Assembly: GCF_000308575.1 (NCBI RefSeq)
Contig: NZ_BAFZ01000004.1
Location: forward strand, 1-64,000
Source of the DNA: Nocardia exalbida NBRC 100660
GTDB taxonomy: Bacteria > Actinomycetota > Actinomycetes > Mycobacteriales > Mycobacteriaceae
DNA length: 64,000 nucleotides
Direction of reading: 5' to 3'
Shown here: one piece after another, positions 34,636 to 43,172 of the stretch
How the letters are laid out: every line of letters begins with the position of its first letter
Numbering within the stretch: position 1 is the first letter of the stretch
Notes under the pieces: generated by a model
What the model saw: only the letters and a program-made list of their open reading frames with translations
Database searches by the model: none
What the model was told of the DNA's origin: nothing
Program-made: the position numbers and the translations under genes

Positions 34636-36267
34636 CTAGCGGTGTGGATCGCCCGCGAGGGCGAAAAGCCTCTCCAGGGCGGTGATGAAGAACGGGAAGT
34701 GGCCCGCGAAGCGCTGCAGGTTGCGGTCGCGTTCGAAGCCGCCGAACCAGTAGAGGCCGGGTTGCGCGTCGGCCGAGGGGTCCAGGTCGCGGAAGGCGCG
34801 GATCCAGTTGTCGGCGCGTGCGCCGAGCACCATGAACGGCAGGGCGCGGGAGAACACGGTTTCCTGGTCGATCGGCGGGATCTGTTCGCGCCGAGTGGTT
34901 TCCAGGCCGCGTTGCAGCGCGCGGATCTGCTTGGCGAGCTCCAGCCCGCGCGCCGTCCGCACCGGCAGGTACTTCGGCGAGAGCAGGGTCGCGACACCCC
35001 CCAGCCCGATGGCGACACCGACCAGGGCATGTCCGGAGGTGAGCGCGAGCGCCACGGTGGCCACGACCCCCGCGACCACCAGCGCCCCACCGAGCCACAG
35101 GGCGAGGCCGGGACGGCGGCGATCGAGGAAGTTGCCGCGGGCGACGGCGTCGGCGACCAGTGCGGCGCGTACCGGTTCGGAGGTCACGCGCCCCGGCTTG
35201 CGCAGTTCGCCCAAGGTCACCGCGTCGGTGCCTTCGGGCAGCAGCGCCTGGTAGACGGCCTTCTCGTAGTCGCGCAGTTGGTCGTCGGGGGTGTTCACCC
35301 GGGTGATCCGCCAGTCGCTGTCACTGAGCGGCGTGATCCGGATGTACCGGCGCACCGCGAGATCCACCACGGTGGCGGCGATGTCGACCGGATCGACATG
35401 TCCGTCCAGCAGCAGCCCGGCCTCACCGGGCAGCGTGCCCTCGGGCGAGGTGAACTGCACGCGATCACCCTCGCGCACCAGCGGATCGATCGTCGCGGAA
35501 CCGCCGCCCACCGTCGCGTCCAGGCGGCGAGCGCGCAGCACATAGGCGACCAAACCGGCCAGCGCGAGCAGCAGCACGCCGAACGCGACGAGCACCGGGG
35601 CGGTGATCGCGAAGGGGCCCGCGTCGCCGCTGTCGCGGACATCCGCGTTGCTCGGCACGGTGCCGGGCGGCAATTGCAGCGTCAGATCGATCGCGTCGCC
35701 CTTGTGCAGGTCGGTCTGCTCGAGGAAGAGGACGCCGTCGGTCTCGATCTTGACGTCGGCGCACGGCCGGGTGTTACCGGGCGGGCCGAGTTTGCAGTCC
35801 ACGATGCCCATTTCGAAGCTCGGGCTGATCAGCGAGGCGCTGATGGACGCGATGTCGGTGTTGAGCACACCGAGCCAATGGAAGACCTGGGTGCCCCGCG
35901 CGTCGCTGACGGTGTTCTGCACGGAGTACCGGAAGGTGGATTCGCCGGGCCGGGCCTCGATGGTGAACTGGTCGTTGGCGACCGTCGCGGTGCCCGCGCC
36001 CTCGGTATCCACGTCGGTGACCCGGAAGACGCGCTCGGCGTCGTCACCGACCCGCAGCCGCAGCGGAAGTGACATCCGGAACGAGCCCTCCGGCGGCACC
36101 GAGACCTGTTCGACCACTTCGAGGACGCCCTCGCGGCTCAGCTTCAGATCGGCGGTGATGGTCACGCCCTCCGGCGCGGGCTGGGCCTGGGTGACCGGGG
36201 CCGTCGCGAACATTCCCGCGATGGCGAGAAGCAGCGCGCCTAGGGCGGCCCCCCGAAAAGTCAGCAT
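34636..36267 (-). CDS. DUF2207 membrane protein
   Basis: A 543-residue envelope protein: signal peptide (FRGAALGALLLAIAGMFATA), an extracellular DUF2207 domain (VTITADLKLSREGVLEVVEQ, then VFHWLGVLN), a membrane helix near 220-245 (VLVAFGVLLLALAGLVAYVL), a cytoplasmic segment, another hydrophobic pair near 380-425, and a C-terminal tail with GLYWFGGFERDRN. The function is unknown. The family is common in actinobacteria and firmicutes. It is divergent from the metallopeptidase gene with 76 bp between starts. Confidence 0.85.
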   Translation of the reverse strand: MLTFRGAALGALLLAIAGMFATAPVTQAQPAPEGVTITADLKLSREGVLEVVEQVSVPPEGSFRMSLPLRLRVGDDAERVFRVTDVDTEGAGTATVANDQFTIEARPGESTFRYSVQNTVSDARGTQVFHWLGVLNTDIASISASLISPSFEMGIVDCKLGPPGNTRPCADVKIETDGVLFLEQTDLHKGDAIDLTLQLPPGTVPSNADVRDSGDAGPFAITAPVLVAFGVLLLALAGLVAYVLRARRLDATVGGGSATIDPLVREGDRVQFTSPEGTLPGEAGLLLDGHVDPVDIAATVVDLAVRRYIRITPLSDSDWRITRVNTPDDQLRDYEKAVYQALLPEGTDAVTLGELRKPGRVTSEPVRAALVADAVARGNFLDRRRPGLALWLGGALVVAGVVATVALALTSGHALVGVAIGLGGVATLLSPKYLPVRTARGLELAKQIRALQRGLETTRREQIPPIDQETVFSRALPFMVLGARADNWIRAFRDLDPSADAQPGLYWFGGFERDRNLQRFAGHFPFFITALERLFALAGDPHR

Positions 36268-36343
36268 GGCTGCCTACTCTAGACAGCTTGCTATCCTGCG
36301 TCAGCGGCTGTCGGCGATCACTGAGACGAGGGGGTACGGGGGC

Positions 36344-37474
36344 GTGACACAACCACCGTACGGACACGGACCGGTCCCGCGCGGGGGGCGCCCGGTGCCT
36401 CCGCCGCCCGGCTACGGTGCGCCCTACGGCCCGCGCCCGGGGTACGGCCCGCCGCCTGGGTACGGTCCGACTCCCGGATACGGCCCGCCGCCGGGATACG
36501 CGCCGCCCGCCTACGGCCCGCCACCGGGTTACGGCCCGGCGGTGCCTCCGCCCATGCCCTATGGTCCGCCCGGGCGGCCGCCCTACCCGCCGCCACGCAA
36601 ACGCGGAGGCGGCGGATGGGTTGTGCTGCTGGTCGTCGTCGTATTCCTGGCGGCGGCGGGACTGGTACGCAACGCGATCTCGGTGGGGCGCGACGCGAGC
36701 GACGCGTCCGGTCCGCAACCGAGTTTCACGTTCGACACGCAGCCGGACGGCACGGTCGGACCGTCGGAAACCGGCAACAACCCGCTGCTGACCGACCCCA
36801 ACGCGACGCTGCTTCCGGCGCAGTGCGACTACTCGCCGTGGGGCACCCAGGTGGACGCCGCCCGCAAGTTCTTCGAAAGCGCCGCGTCCTGCCTGGAAGC
36901 GGCGTGGAAACCCGTGCTGCGCAAGGCGAATCTGCCGTTCCAGCCGCCGGCACTGAACGTCAGCGCGACCACGACGGGCATCACCACCCCGTGCACCGGC
37001 TCGACCAGCAATTTCGCCGCGTTCTACTGCCCGGCGAACAAGACCGTCTACATGCCGATCAGCCAGTTGCAGACGGACTACTTCAAAGACAACTGGGTGG
37101 TCTACCTGTCGGTTTTCGCGCACGAGTACGGACATCACGTGCAGGCGATGTCCGGCATCCTGCGCAAGGCCAACAGCGATCGGGCCGACGTGGGGCCGCG
37201 CAGCGCCAAGGGACTGGAGCTGTCGCGCCGAGTCGAATTGCAGGCCAACTGCTTCGACGGCATGTACCTCTCCTCGTCGTCGAAGGGCGGTTCGCTCACC
37301 GACCCGCAGCTCACTCTGGCCCGCAAGGACGCCTACGGGCGCGGTGACCAGGCCGGGGACATGCGCGACCACGGGTCGTCCGAGAACGGCGGACAGTGGT
37401 TCGAGGCGGGTTTGGACAACAACCGTGCGGTCCAGTGCAATACGTTCACCGCGTCGGCCGGCTCGGTGAGCTGA
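36344..37474 (+). CDS. Neutral zinc metallopeptidase-like membrane protein
   Basis: A 376-residue protein. The N-terminus is a Pro/Gly/Tyr-rich region with repeated PPPGYG-type motifs (to about residue 85), then a membrane helix (VVLLVVVVFLAAAGLVRNAI) and an outside YpfJ/zinc-metallopeptidase domain. The HEYGHH motif near 260 has the two His and Glu of a gluzincin. Later come LELSRRVELQANCFDGMYL and DHGSSENGGQWFEAG. Substrate unknown. GTG 36344 starts just after GGGGGC. The Pro/Gly region may vary by repeats. Confidence 0.88.
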   Translation: MTQPPYGHGPVPRGGRPVPPPPGYGAPYGPRPGYGPPPGYGPTPGYGPPPGYAPPAYGPPPGYGPAVPPPMPYGPPGRPPYPPPRKRGGGGWVVLLVVVVFLAAAGLVRNAISVGRDASDASGPQPSFTFDTQPDGTVGPSETGNNPLLTDPNATLLPAQCDYSPWGTQVDAARKFFESAASCLEAAWKPVLRKANLPFQPPALNVSATTTGITTPCTGSTSNFAAFYCPANKTVYMPISQLQTDYFKDNWVVYLSVFAHEYGHHVQAMSGILRKANSDRADVGPRSAKGLELSRRVELQANCFDGMYLSSSSKGGSLTDPQLTLARKDAYGRGDQAGDMRDHGSSENGGQWFEAGLDNNRAVQCNTFTASAGSVS

Positions 37475-37490
37475 GGCGCGACGCGGGCGC

Positions 37491-38807
37491 TCATGCCGTC
37501 GGATCGTCCTCGAGTGGGCGCTGGGCGTGCGGGCGCCCGAGATGTCCTTCGCCGAGGCGGCGCGGCGCGTGGCCGTGCACTCCCTCCGCGTACGCCGTCT
37601 CGGCGTGCAGGGCGAAGTCGATCCCGGCGGTCTCGTCCTCCTTGCTGACCCGGAATCCGACGAACCGGTCGATGCCCTTGCCGAGCGCGAACGAGACGCC
37701 GAACGCGTAGGCCGCGACGACGAGCACCGCCACCAGCTGCTTGCCGAGCTGAGCGAGCCCACCGCCGAAGAACAGGCCCTCGACGCCGCCGGTCATCACC
37801 TCGGTGGCGAGCAAGCCGATCAGCACGGTGCCCACGATGCCGCCGACGAAGTGCACGCCGACCACGTCGAGCGAATCGTCGTAGCCCGCTTTGAACTTCC
37901 AGCCCACCGCGAACGAGCACAGCACGCCCGCGGCGAGCCCGACCAGCAGCGCACCGAGGGTGTTGACCGACCCGCACGAGGGAGTGATGGCGACCAGACC
38001 GGCCACCACGCCGGACGCGGCGCCGAAGGTGGTCGGCCTGCCGTCGCGGATCTGCTCGACCGCCAGCCAGCCGAGCATGCCGAGGCAGCCCGCCACCAAG
38101 GTGTTGAGGAAGACGGCCGCGGCCAGGCCGTTGGCCGCCAGCGCCGAACCGGCGTTGAAACCGAACCAGCCGAACCACAGCAGCCCCGCCCCGAGCAGCA
38201 CGAAGGGCAGGTTGTGCGGGCGCATCGCATCGACCTTGAACCCGATGCGCGGGCCGAGCACCAGCGCGAGGGCCAGGGCCGACGCGCCGGAGGCGATCTC
38301 CACCACCAGGCCGCCCGCGTAGTCCAGCGCGCCGAACGAGGCCAGCCAGCCGTCCGGGCCCCACACCCAGTGGGCGATCGGCGCGTACACCACCAGCGCC
38401 CAGAGCGGCACGAAGATCATCCACGCGCCGAACTCGGCCCGATCGGCGATGGCGCCGCTGATCAGCGCGGCGGTCAGGACCGCGAAGGTGAGCTGGAACG
38501 TCGCGAACAACAGCTCCGGCACCGAGCCGCGCACCGAGGTCGGATCGATGCCCGCCATGCCCAGGTGGGCGAGGCCGCCGATCAGGCCGCCGCCCGCGTC
38601 GTCACCGAACGCCAAGCTGTAGCCGAGCAGTAGCCAGGTCACCGTCACCAGCGGGATGGCGATGAAGTTCATCATCAGCATGTTGAGTACGCCGGTCGAG
38701 CGGACCATGCCGCCGTAGAAGATGGCCAGGCCCGGGGTCATCAGCAGGACGAGGGCCGTGCTGACCAGCAGCCAGGCGGTAGCCGCGGGGTCGATGGTTG
38801 AAGACAC
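37491..38807 (-). CDS. amt: Ammonium transporter
   Basis: A 438-residue Amt/Rh-family channel with about 11 helices. The family segments TPGLAIFYGGMVRSTGVLNM, AHWVWGPDGWL, DYAGGLVVEIASGASALA and GVHFVGGIVGT (second conserved His region) are seen. The C-terminal cytoplasmic tail (FRVSKEDETAGIDFALHAET) carries the usual segment needed for subunit communication. No glnK/glnD gene is adjacent, so PII regulation is by distant genes or absent. The sequence after the tail is a His/Arg-rich extension. Confidence 0.94.
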   Translation of the reverse strand: MSSTIDPAATAWLLVSTALVLLMTPGLAIFYGGMVRSTGVLNMLMMNFIAIPLVTVTWLLLGYSLAFGDDAGGGLIGGLAHLGMAGIDPTSVRGSVPELLFATFQLTFAVLTAALISGAIADRAEFGAWMIFVPLWALVVYAPIAHWVWGPDGWLASFGALDYAGGLVVEIASGASALALALVLGPRIGFKVDAMRPHNLPFVLLGAGLLWFGWFGFNAGSALAANGLAAAVFLNTLVAGCLGMLGWLAVEQIRDGRPTTFGAASGVVAGLVAITPSCGSVNTLGALLVGLAAGVLCSFAVGWKFKAGYDDSLDVVGVHFVGGIVGTVLIGLLATEVMTGGVEGLFFGGGLAQLGKQLVAVLVVAAYAFGVSFALGKGIDRFVGFRVSKEDETAGIDFALHAETAYAEGVHGHAPRRLGEGHLGRPHAQRPLEDDPTA

Positions 38808-38892
38808 GGGTTCACTCCTTCCGCGCGCGTGCGCTGCGAGGAAGTTACCGAATGGTCGCTCGCGGGCCGACAGCCGATCGGTCGAAAGGCGG

Positions 38893-39582
38893 TCAGGCCG
38901 GCGTCTGGTCCTTCCTGACGCGGCGCAGCCACGCCGTCACCGTGTCCGGTGTGGGCGGGTCCGAACCCACCAGGTCGAGCACGCTGTAGCCGACGCATGC
39001 CGCGCCCAGCACGCGCGAGGCGACGGCTTCCGCGTCGCCCCACGGCAGGAAGGGCTTGGCAAGCAGCAGGGAGGCGATGCCATGGGCCGCCGACCACAGT
39101 TCCAGCACGATCGGCAGCGGGTCGCGCTGCGCCATCGTCCCGTCCTCCATGCACTTGCGTACGGTGGCCGTGAAATGCTCGAAGGCACCGCTGGTGAGCA
39201 CTTGGTCCACCACGCCCTCGGTCTCGGTGGGCGCGGTCGCGAGCCGGTATTGCTCGGGATGCTCGAGCGCGAAGCGGACGTAGGCCATGCCTTGATCGTG
39301 CAGCTGGTGCATCGGAGAGGTGGTGGGGTCGGTGGCCGCTCGCATCGCCTCGGCGAGGTCTTCGAAGACCTGGGCGACGACGGCGTCGATGAGCTCGTCC
39401 TTGTCCGCGAAGTGCCGATAGATCGACGGCGCGCTCACCCCGACCAGCTTGCTCACCGCCCGGATCGAGACGGCGTCGGCATGCCCGGTCGTGGTGAGCA
39501 GTTCGGCCGTGGCCCGCAGGATCTCCTCGCGCAGCTGGGCGCCGGAGCCGCGCGGCGAGCGCGGACGCCTGCCACCGATCAC
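38893..39582 (-). CDS. TetR-family repressor of the upstream MMPL gene
   Basis: A 229-residue TetR protein: helix-turn-helix ILRATAELLTTTGHADAVSI through KLVGVSAPSIYRHFADKDEL, then the ligand-binding helices. Its GTG 39582 overlaps the MMPL stop (GTGA), so it is translated with the transporter, an arrangement that lets the repressor follow its own target. A perfect palindrome 18 bp upstream of the MMPL start (41843-41873) is its likely operator. Confidence 0.86.
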   Translation of the reverse strand: MIGGRRPRSPRGSGAQLREEILRATAELLTTTGHADAVSIRAVSKLVGVSAPSIYRHFADKDELIDAVVAQVFEDLAEAMRAATDPTTSPMHQLHDQGMAYVRFALEHPEQYRLATAPTETEGVVDQVLTSGAFEHFTATVRKCMEDGTMAQRDPLPIVLELWSAAHGIASLLLAKPFLPWGDAEAVASRVLGAACVGYSVLDLVGSDPPTPDTVTAWLRRVRKDQTPA

Positions 39583-41825
39583 GCGCGCCCCGCGGTTTCC
39601 AGCGGGCGCGCGGCGGCGTCCTCCTCGCCTTCGGTCAGCCCGATCTTGGCGTGCAGGCGGGCCAGCGGTGCGGGCGCCCACCAGTTGGCCGGACCGAGCA
39701 GGCGCATGAGCGCGGGCGCGAGCAGACCGCGGATGATCGTGGCGTCGGCGAGCACGGTCAGCGTGAGGCCGAGGCCGAGCAACTGCATGAACGACACCTT
39801 CGCGGTGACCAGCGCGCCGAGCACGATGGCCATCAGCACGGCGGCCGCGGTGAAGATCCGGCCCGTGCGGGCCAGGCCGACCGCCACCGCGCGGGTGTTG
39901 TCGTGGGTGGCCAGCCACTCCTCGCGCACCCGCGAAAGCAGGAACACCTCGTAGTCCATGGACAGGCCGAAGGCCAGGCAGAACATCAGGATCGGCATGG
40001 TCGGCACCAGATAACCGACCGGCGTGAAGCCGAGCAACCCGGACAGATGGCCCTCCTGGAACACCCACACCATCGCGCCGAAGGCGGCGGCCAGCGACAG
40101 TGTGTTCAGCACCAGGGCTTTGATCGGCAGCACGACGCTGCCGGTGAACAGGAACAACACGATGAAGGTGGTGAGGGCGATGAGGCCTGCCGCGAGCGGA
40201 AGGCGGGAGGCCAGCGCGTGCAGGGAGTCGGCGTTGGCCGCCGCGGCGCCGCCGTAGAGCGCCTCGCCCGGGGCCGGGACCGTCCGGATCGCCGTCAGCT
40301 GGCGGTCCCCGGCAGGGGAGAAGGGATCGAGCTTGGTCGCGACATTCAGGTAGGTCCCGGTGTCGTTGGCCATCCCGGGCGGAGCGGGCGCGACTCGCGC
40401 GCCTGCCGCGTAGACCCCGGCGGCGGACAGAACAGCGGGCACGCCCTCGACCTTCGACAGTTCGGCGGCGTACCCGCCGAGCGCCGCGTTGTCACCGTGG
40501 TAGCCGTCCAGCACGATCGTGGTGCCCGCGACCGGATCGGCCTGCGGGAACTCGGTGCGCAGGGCGTCGCCGACCTGGCGGCTGGTGGCGCTGACCGGCA
40601 GCACCCGGTCGTCGGGATAACCGAACTTCACCGACAGGAACGGTGCGCCGAGCGCCAGCAGCAGCGCGATGATCACGATCGCGACCGGCGCCGCGTGCCG
40701 CATCACCACCCCTGCCAGCCGATACCAGCCGCTGTCCTCCGGCTCCTTCGGGCCGGGCGCGGGCGCGCCGCGGCGGAACAGGCGGCGCAGCGGAGCCCGC
40801 AGGTCGAGGGAGTTCACCCGGTGCCCGAGCAGGACCAGCGCCGCGGGCAGCACCACGATCGACGCGGTCGCCGCCGCGGCGACCACCGCGACGCCCGCGT
40901 AGGCGAAGCTCTTCAGGAAGTACAGGTCGAACACGCTCAGCACGGCCAGCGAGAGCGCGACGGTGAGTGCGGAGAACAGCACGGTGCGCCCCGCGGTCTG
41001 CACCGACCGGATGGTGGCGGCGGCCGGATCCAGGCCGCGCGCCAGTTCCTCCCGGAAGCGGCTGACGATGAACAGGCTGGAATCGATGGCCAGCGCCAGC
41101 CCCATCGCCGTCGTCATGTTCAGCGCGTAGATCGAGACGTCGGTGAACAGCGTGCACAGGCGCAGCAGCGCCAGCGTCGCCAGGATGGCGAACACGCCGA
41201 TGGTCAGCGGGAGGGCCGCGGCGACCAGACTGCCGAACACCAGGACCAGCACGATCATCGACAGCGGTACGGCGACGCCCTCGGCCAGGGTGAGGTCGCG
41301 GGTGGTCTGCTCGGTGACGTCGTGATAGATCGCGGCGATGCCGCCCTGGCGGACCGTGATGCCGTCGGAGACGCCCGAGAACTGCCGCTTCAATTCACTC
41401 GCGGTCTGCTGGACCTGCGTCTCGTCTCCGTCGAGGTAGGCGACGACCAGGGCGCTCTTGCGATCGGCGCTGCGCAACGCGTTCGACAGCGGCTGCGGCG
41501 TGGTCCAGTAGGACTGCACGCCTCGCACGTCGCCGCGGGCTTTCAGCGCGTCGGCCAGCCCGATGCCCGCCGCCTTGGTGGCCGGATCGTCCGCGCCCGC
41601 GTCCGAACCGACCAGCAGGACGAAATTGGGGGCGGCGCCGGCGAAGTTGTCGGCGATCAGCTCATTGACGAGGGCGGATTCGGCGTCGTTCGAGGTGAAC
41701 CCGCCGGACTTCAAGTGCGCGGGCGCGGTGGCGCCGAAGACGCCGCACAGCACGGCGACCGCGAGCGCCGCGGCCAGCACCGCGCGCGGAGCTCGGGTGA
41801 TGAATCGGGCCATCCGGGTCAGCAT
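39579..41825 (-). CDS. MMPL-family RND transporter, second copy
   Basis: A 748-residue MMPL exporter with the usual two-repeat layout. The signatures are GLALAIDSSLFIVSRFREEL in the first half and GLSMDYEVFLLSRVREEW in the second, where the conserved Asp-Tyr pair is visible only in the second (the first reads IDSS). It differs from the 10.7-13.0 kb paralogue and is closer to the drug or stress-type MMPLs, but that is inference. The gene is followed by its TetR regulator with a 4-bp overlap. ATG 41825 is used. A near-perfect palindrome precedes it. Confidence 0.9.
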   Translation of the reverse strand: MLTRMARFITRAPRAVLAAALAVAVLCGVFGATAPAHLKSGGFTSNDAESALVNELIADNFAGAAPNFVLLVGSDAGADDPATKAAGIGLADALKARGDVRGVQSYWTTPQPLSNALRSADRKSALVVAYLDGDETQVQQTASELKRQFSGVSDGITVRQGGIAAIYHDVTEQTTRDLTLAEGVAVPLSMIVLVLVFGSLVAAALPLTIGVFAILATLALLRLCTLFTDVSIYALNMTTAMGLALAIDSSLFIVSRFREELARGLDPAAATIRSVQTAGRTVLFSALTVALSLAVLSVFDLYFLKSFAYAGVAVVAAAATASIVVLPAALVLLGHRVNSLDLRAPLRRLFRRGAPAPGPKEPEDSGWYRLAGVVMRHAAPVAIVIIALLLALGAPFLSVKFGYPDDRVLPVSATSRQVGDALRTEFPQADPVAGTTIVLDGYHGDNAALGGYAAELSKVEGVPAVLSAAGVYAAGARVAPAPPGMANDTGTYLNVATKLDPFSPAGDRQLTAIRTVPAPGEALYGGAAAANADSLHALASRLPLAAGLIALTTFIVLFLFTGSVVLPIKALVLNTLSLAAAFGAMVWVFQEGHLSGLLGFTPVGYLVPTMPILMFCLAFGLSMDYEVFLLSRVREEWLATHDNTRAVAVGLARTGRIFTAAAVLMAIVLGALVTAKVSFMQLLGLGLTLTVLADATIIRGLLAPALMRLLGPANWWAPAPLARLHAKIGLTEGEEDAAARPLETAGRA

Positions 41826-41842
41826 CGCGGCTCCGCTCGATA

Positions 41843-41873
41843 GGTTAACGGCGTTAGAGTAACGCCGTTAACC
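41843..41873 (-). promoter_or_regulatory. Probable operator for the MMPL-TetR operon
   Basis: The perfect 14-bp arm GGTTAACGGCGTTA, a GAG spacer and its exact complement. It ends 18 bp before the start codon, so it probably overlaps the promoter. The size and symmetry are typical of TetR-type operators. Confidence 0.8.
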
Positions 41874-41904
41874 CAAGGTGTCGAGCCCGCGGGCGGCGTC
41901 CGAG

Positions 41905-42768
41905 TCAGCCGCGGGACTTACGGATGGCCCGCAATCCCCTCCGTCCGGGCACGGGCAGGTCGTCGCGCATCTCCACCCACTCCGCGGTGGTCAACCAGAG
42001 TTCCTGGGCGCGGGCATCGGCGGTGTTGTGGAAGATCCGGCGGCCGCGGTCGTCGCGCAGTTCTTGCGCGACCACCGACCAGCGTGGCGCGCGGCCGTGT
42101 TCGTCGAGGTAATCGGCCAGATAGGCCGCGATCGCGGTGCCGATGGTGTTCACGGGGCGCAACGAGACCCGGTTTCCGTACTGGGCCGCGTAGAAACGGC
42201 GGCCCGCGCACAGGGACCGGGGATTCGCGTTGGAGGCGATCCATCCCGCGCGCTGGGCTCGCTCGATCAGCCAGAGGTGTTTGACCGCCGATGGGGCGAT
42301 GTTGCCGACGCGGGTGCGGATCAGCGTCATGATCTGCTCGGTGCACAGCACGTCTCGGCGGGTGGGCCCGTAGCCGTGCGCGGTCCAGTGCGCGTCGGCC
42401 AGTTTGGCCAGCACCCGGCCGAAGTCATCGATGCTGCGCTGGGCGCGGCGGCCGAGACGTTCGATGCGCTCGGCCTCGCGGCGCATCTCGTTCTGCGCGG
42501 TCAAAGTGCGGATCGCGGCCATGGTCGGCACCTGGCCGCGCTCGAGGAGTTCGAGGATGGCGGCTGCGGTGGCCGGATCTGCTGCCGCGGTGACCGGCAG
42601 CGAGTCGCGTTTGATCGCGAACTCCTGCGGGCTGATGGCGCGGCTCAAGAGGGCGACGGCGGAGCGGTCGCCTGCGAAATCGGTGCTGGACAGCCAGGCG
42701 GCGGCGATGTCGTCACACGACACGGTGGACGGTCCTCCGGTGGAAGTGGGGGAATTGGCGCTGGTCAC
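41905..42768 (-). CDS. Hypothetical protein
   Basis: A 287-residue soluble, mostly helical protein with no recognised motif. The best-looking segments are DIAAAWLSSTDFAGDRSAVA, ERIERLGRRAQRSIDDFGRV (probable coiled coil), VGNIAPSAVKHLWLIERAQR and QELWLTTAEWVEMRDDLPVP. GTG 42768 is the first plausible start. Codon use looks coding and matches the neighbours. It lies 79 bp upstream of the MMPL gene in the same direction, but the operator-containing gap makes co-transcription unlikely. Confidence 0.65.
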   Translation of the reverse strand: MTSANSPTSTGGPSTVSCDDIAAAWLSSTDFAGDRSAVALLSRAISPQEFAIKRDSLPVTAAADPATAAAILELLERGQVPTMAAIRTLTAQNEMRREAERIERLGRRAQRSIDDFGRVLAKLADAHWTAHGYGPTRRDVLCTEQIMTLIRTRVGNIAPSAVKHLWLIERAQRAGWIASNANPRSLCAGRRFYAAQYGNRVSLRPVNTIGTAIAAYLADYLDEHGRAPRWSVVAQELRDDRGRRIFHNTADARAQELWLTTAEWVEMRDDLPVPGRRGLRAIRKSRG

Positions 42769-43172
42769 CCGTGGTGCTCTCGAGGTTGTGCCCCGGTCGG
42801 GATGAGGGACCGGCCGGGGTCACCAACCTGATGAAGGTTTGGCTACCGAAGTTGCCGACTGCCACGTTAGCCAGACGATTGCATCGATGTCACCCATGGT
42901 TGCGGTTTCGTTATCTCCGAAAAGTCGAGGTAAATCGGGGTGTGAGTCCGCATTCTGCGGCCCGGGCAGGGTGTCGTGGCGGCTGTGTCCGGACTTCGCT
43001 CGTGCAGCGTGAGCGATAGCTCTGAGGTTGCTATCGTGCGTGCGAGGGGTGGGCGGCGAAGAAGACGCGGCGCATGTTGTGACTTGAGTCACATTTGTGC
43101 GCCCGCGAGGGCCTGCGCCCGGCGCGGCGGGCGGGCATGTCCTTTGTCGGGGGTCGCCGGTAACCTCTGGCC
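42769..43172. other. 404-bp divergent region before dnaX
   Basis: No gene recognised between the hypothetical gene and dnaX. A short inverted repeat near 43014-43036 (CGATAGC and GCTATCG arms) lies about 140 bp before the dnaX start and may be a regulatory site or hairpin. The promoters of both divergent genes must lie here. Confidence 0.45.
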
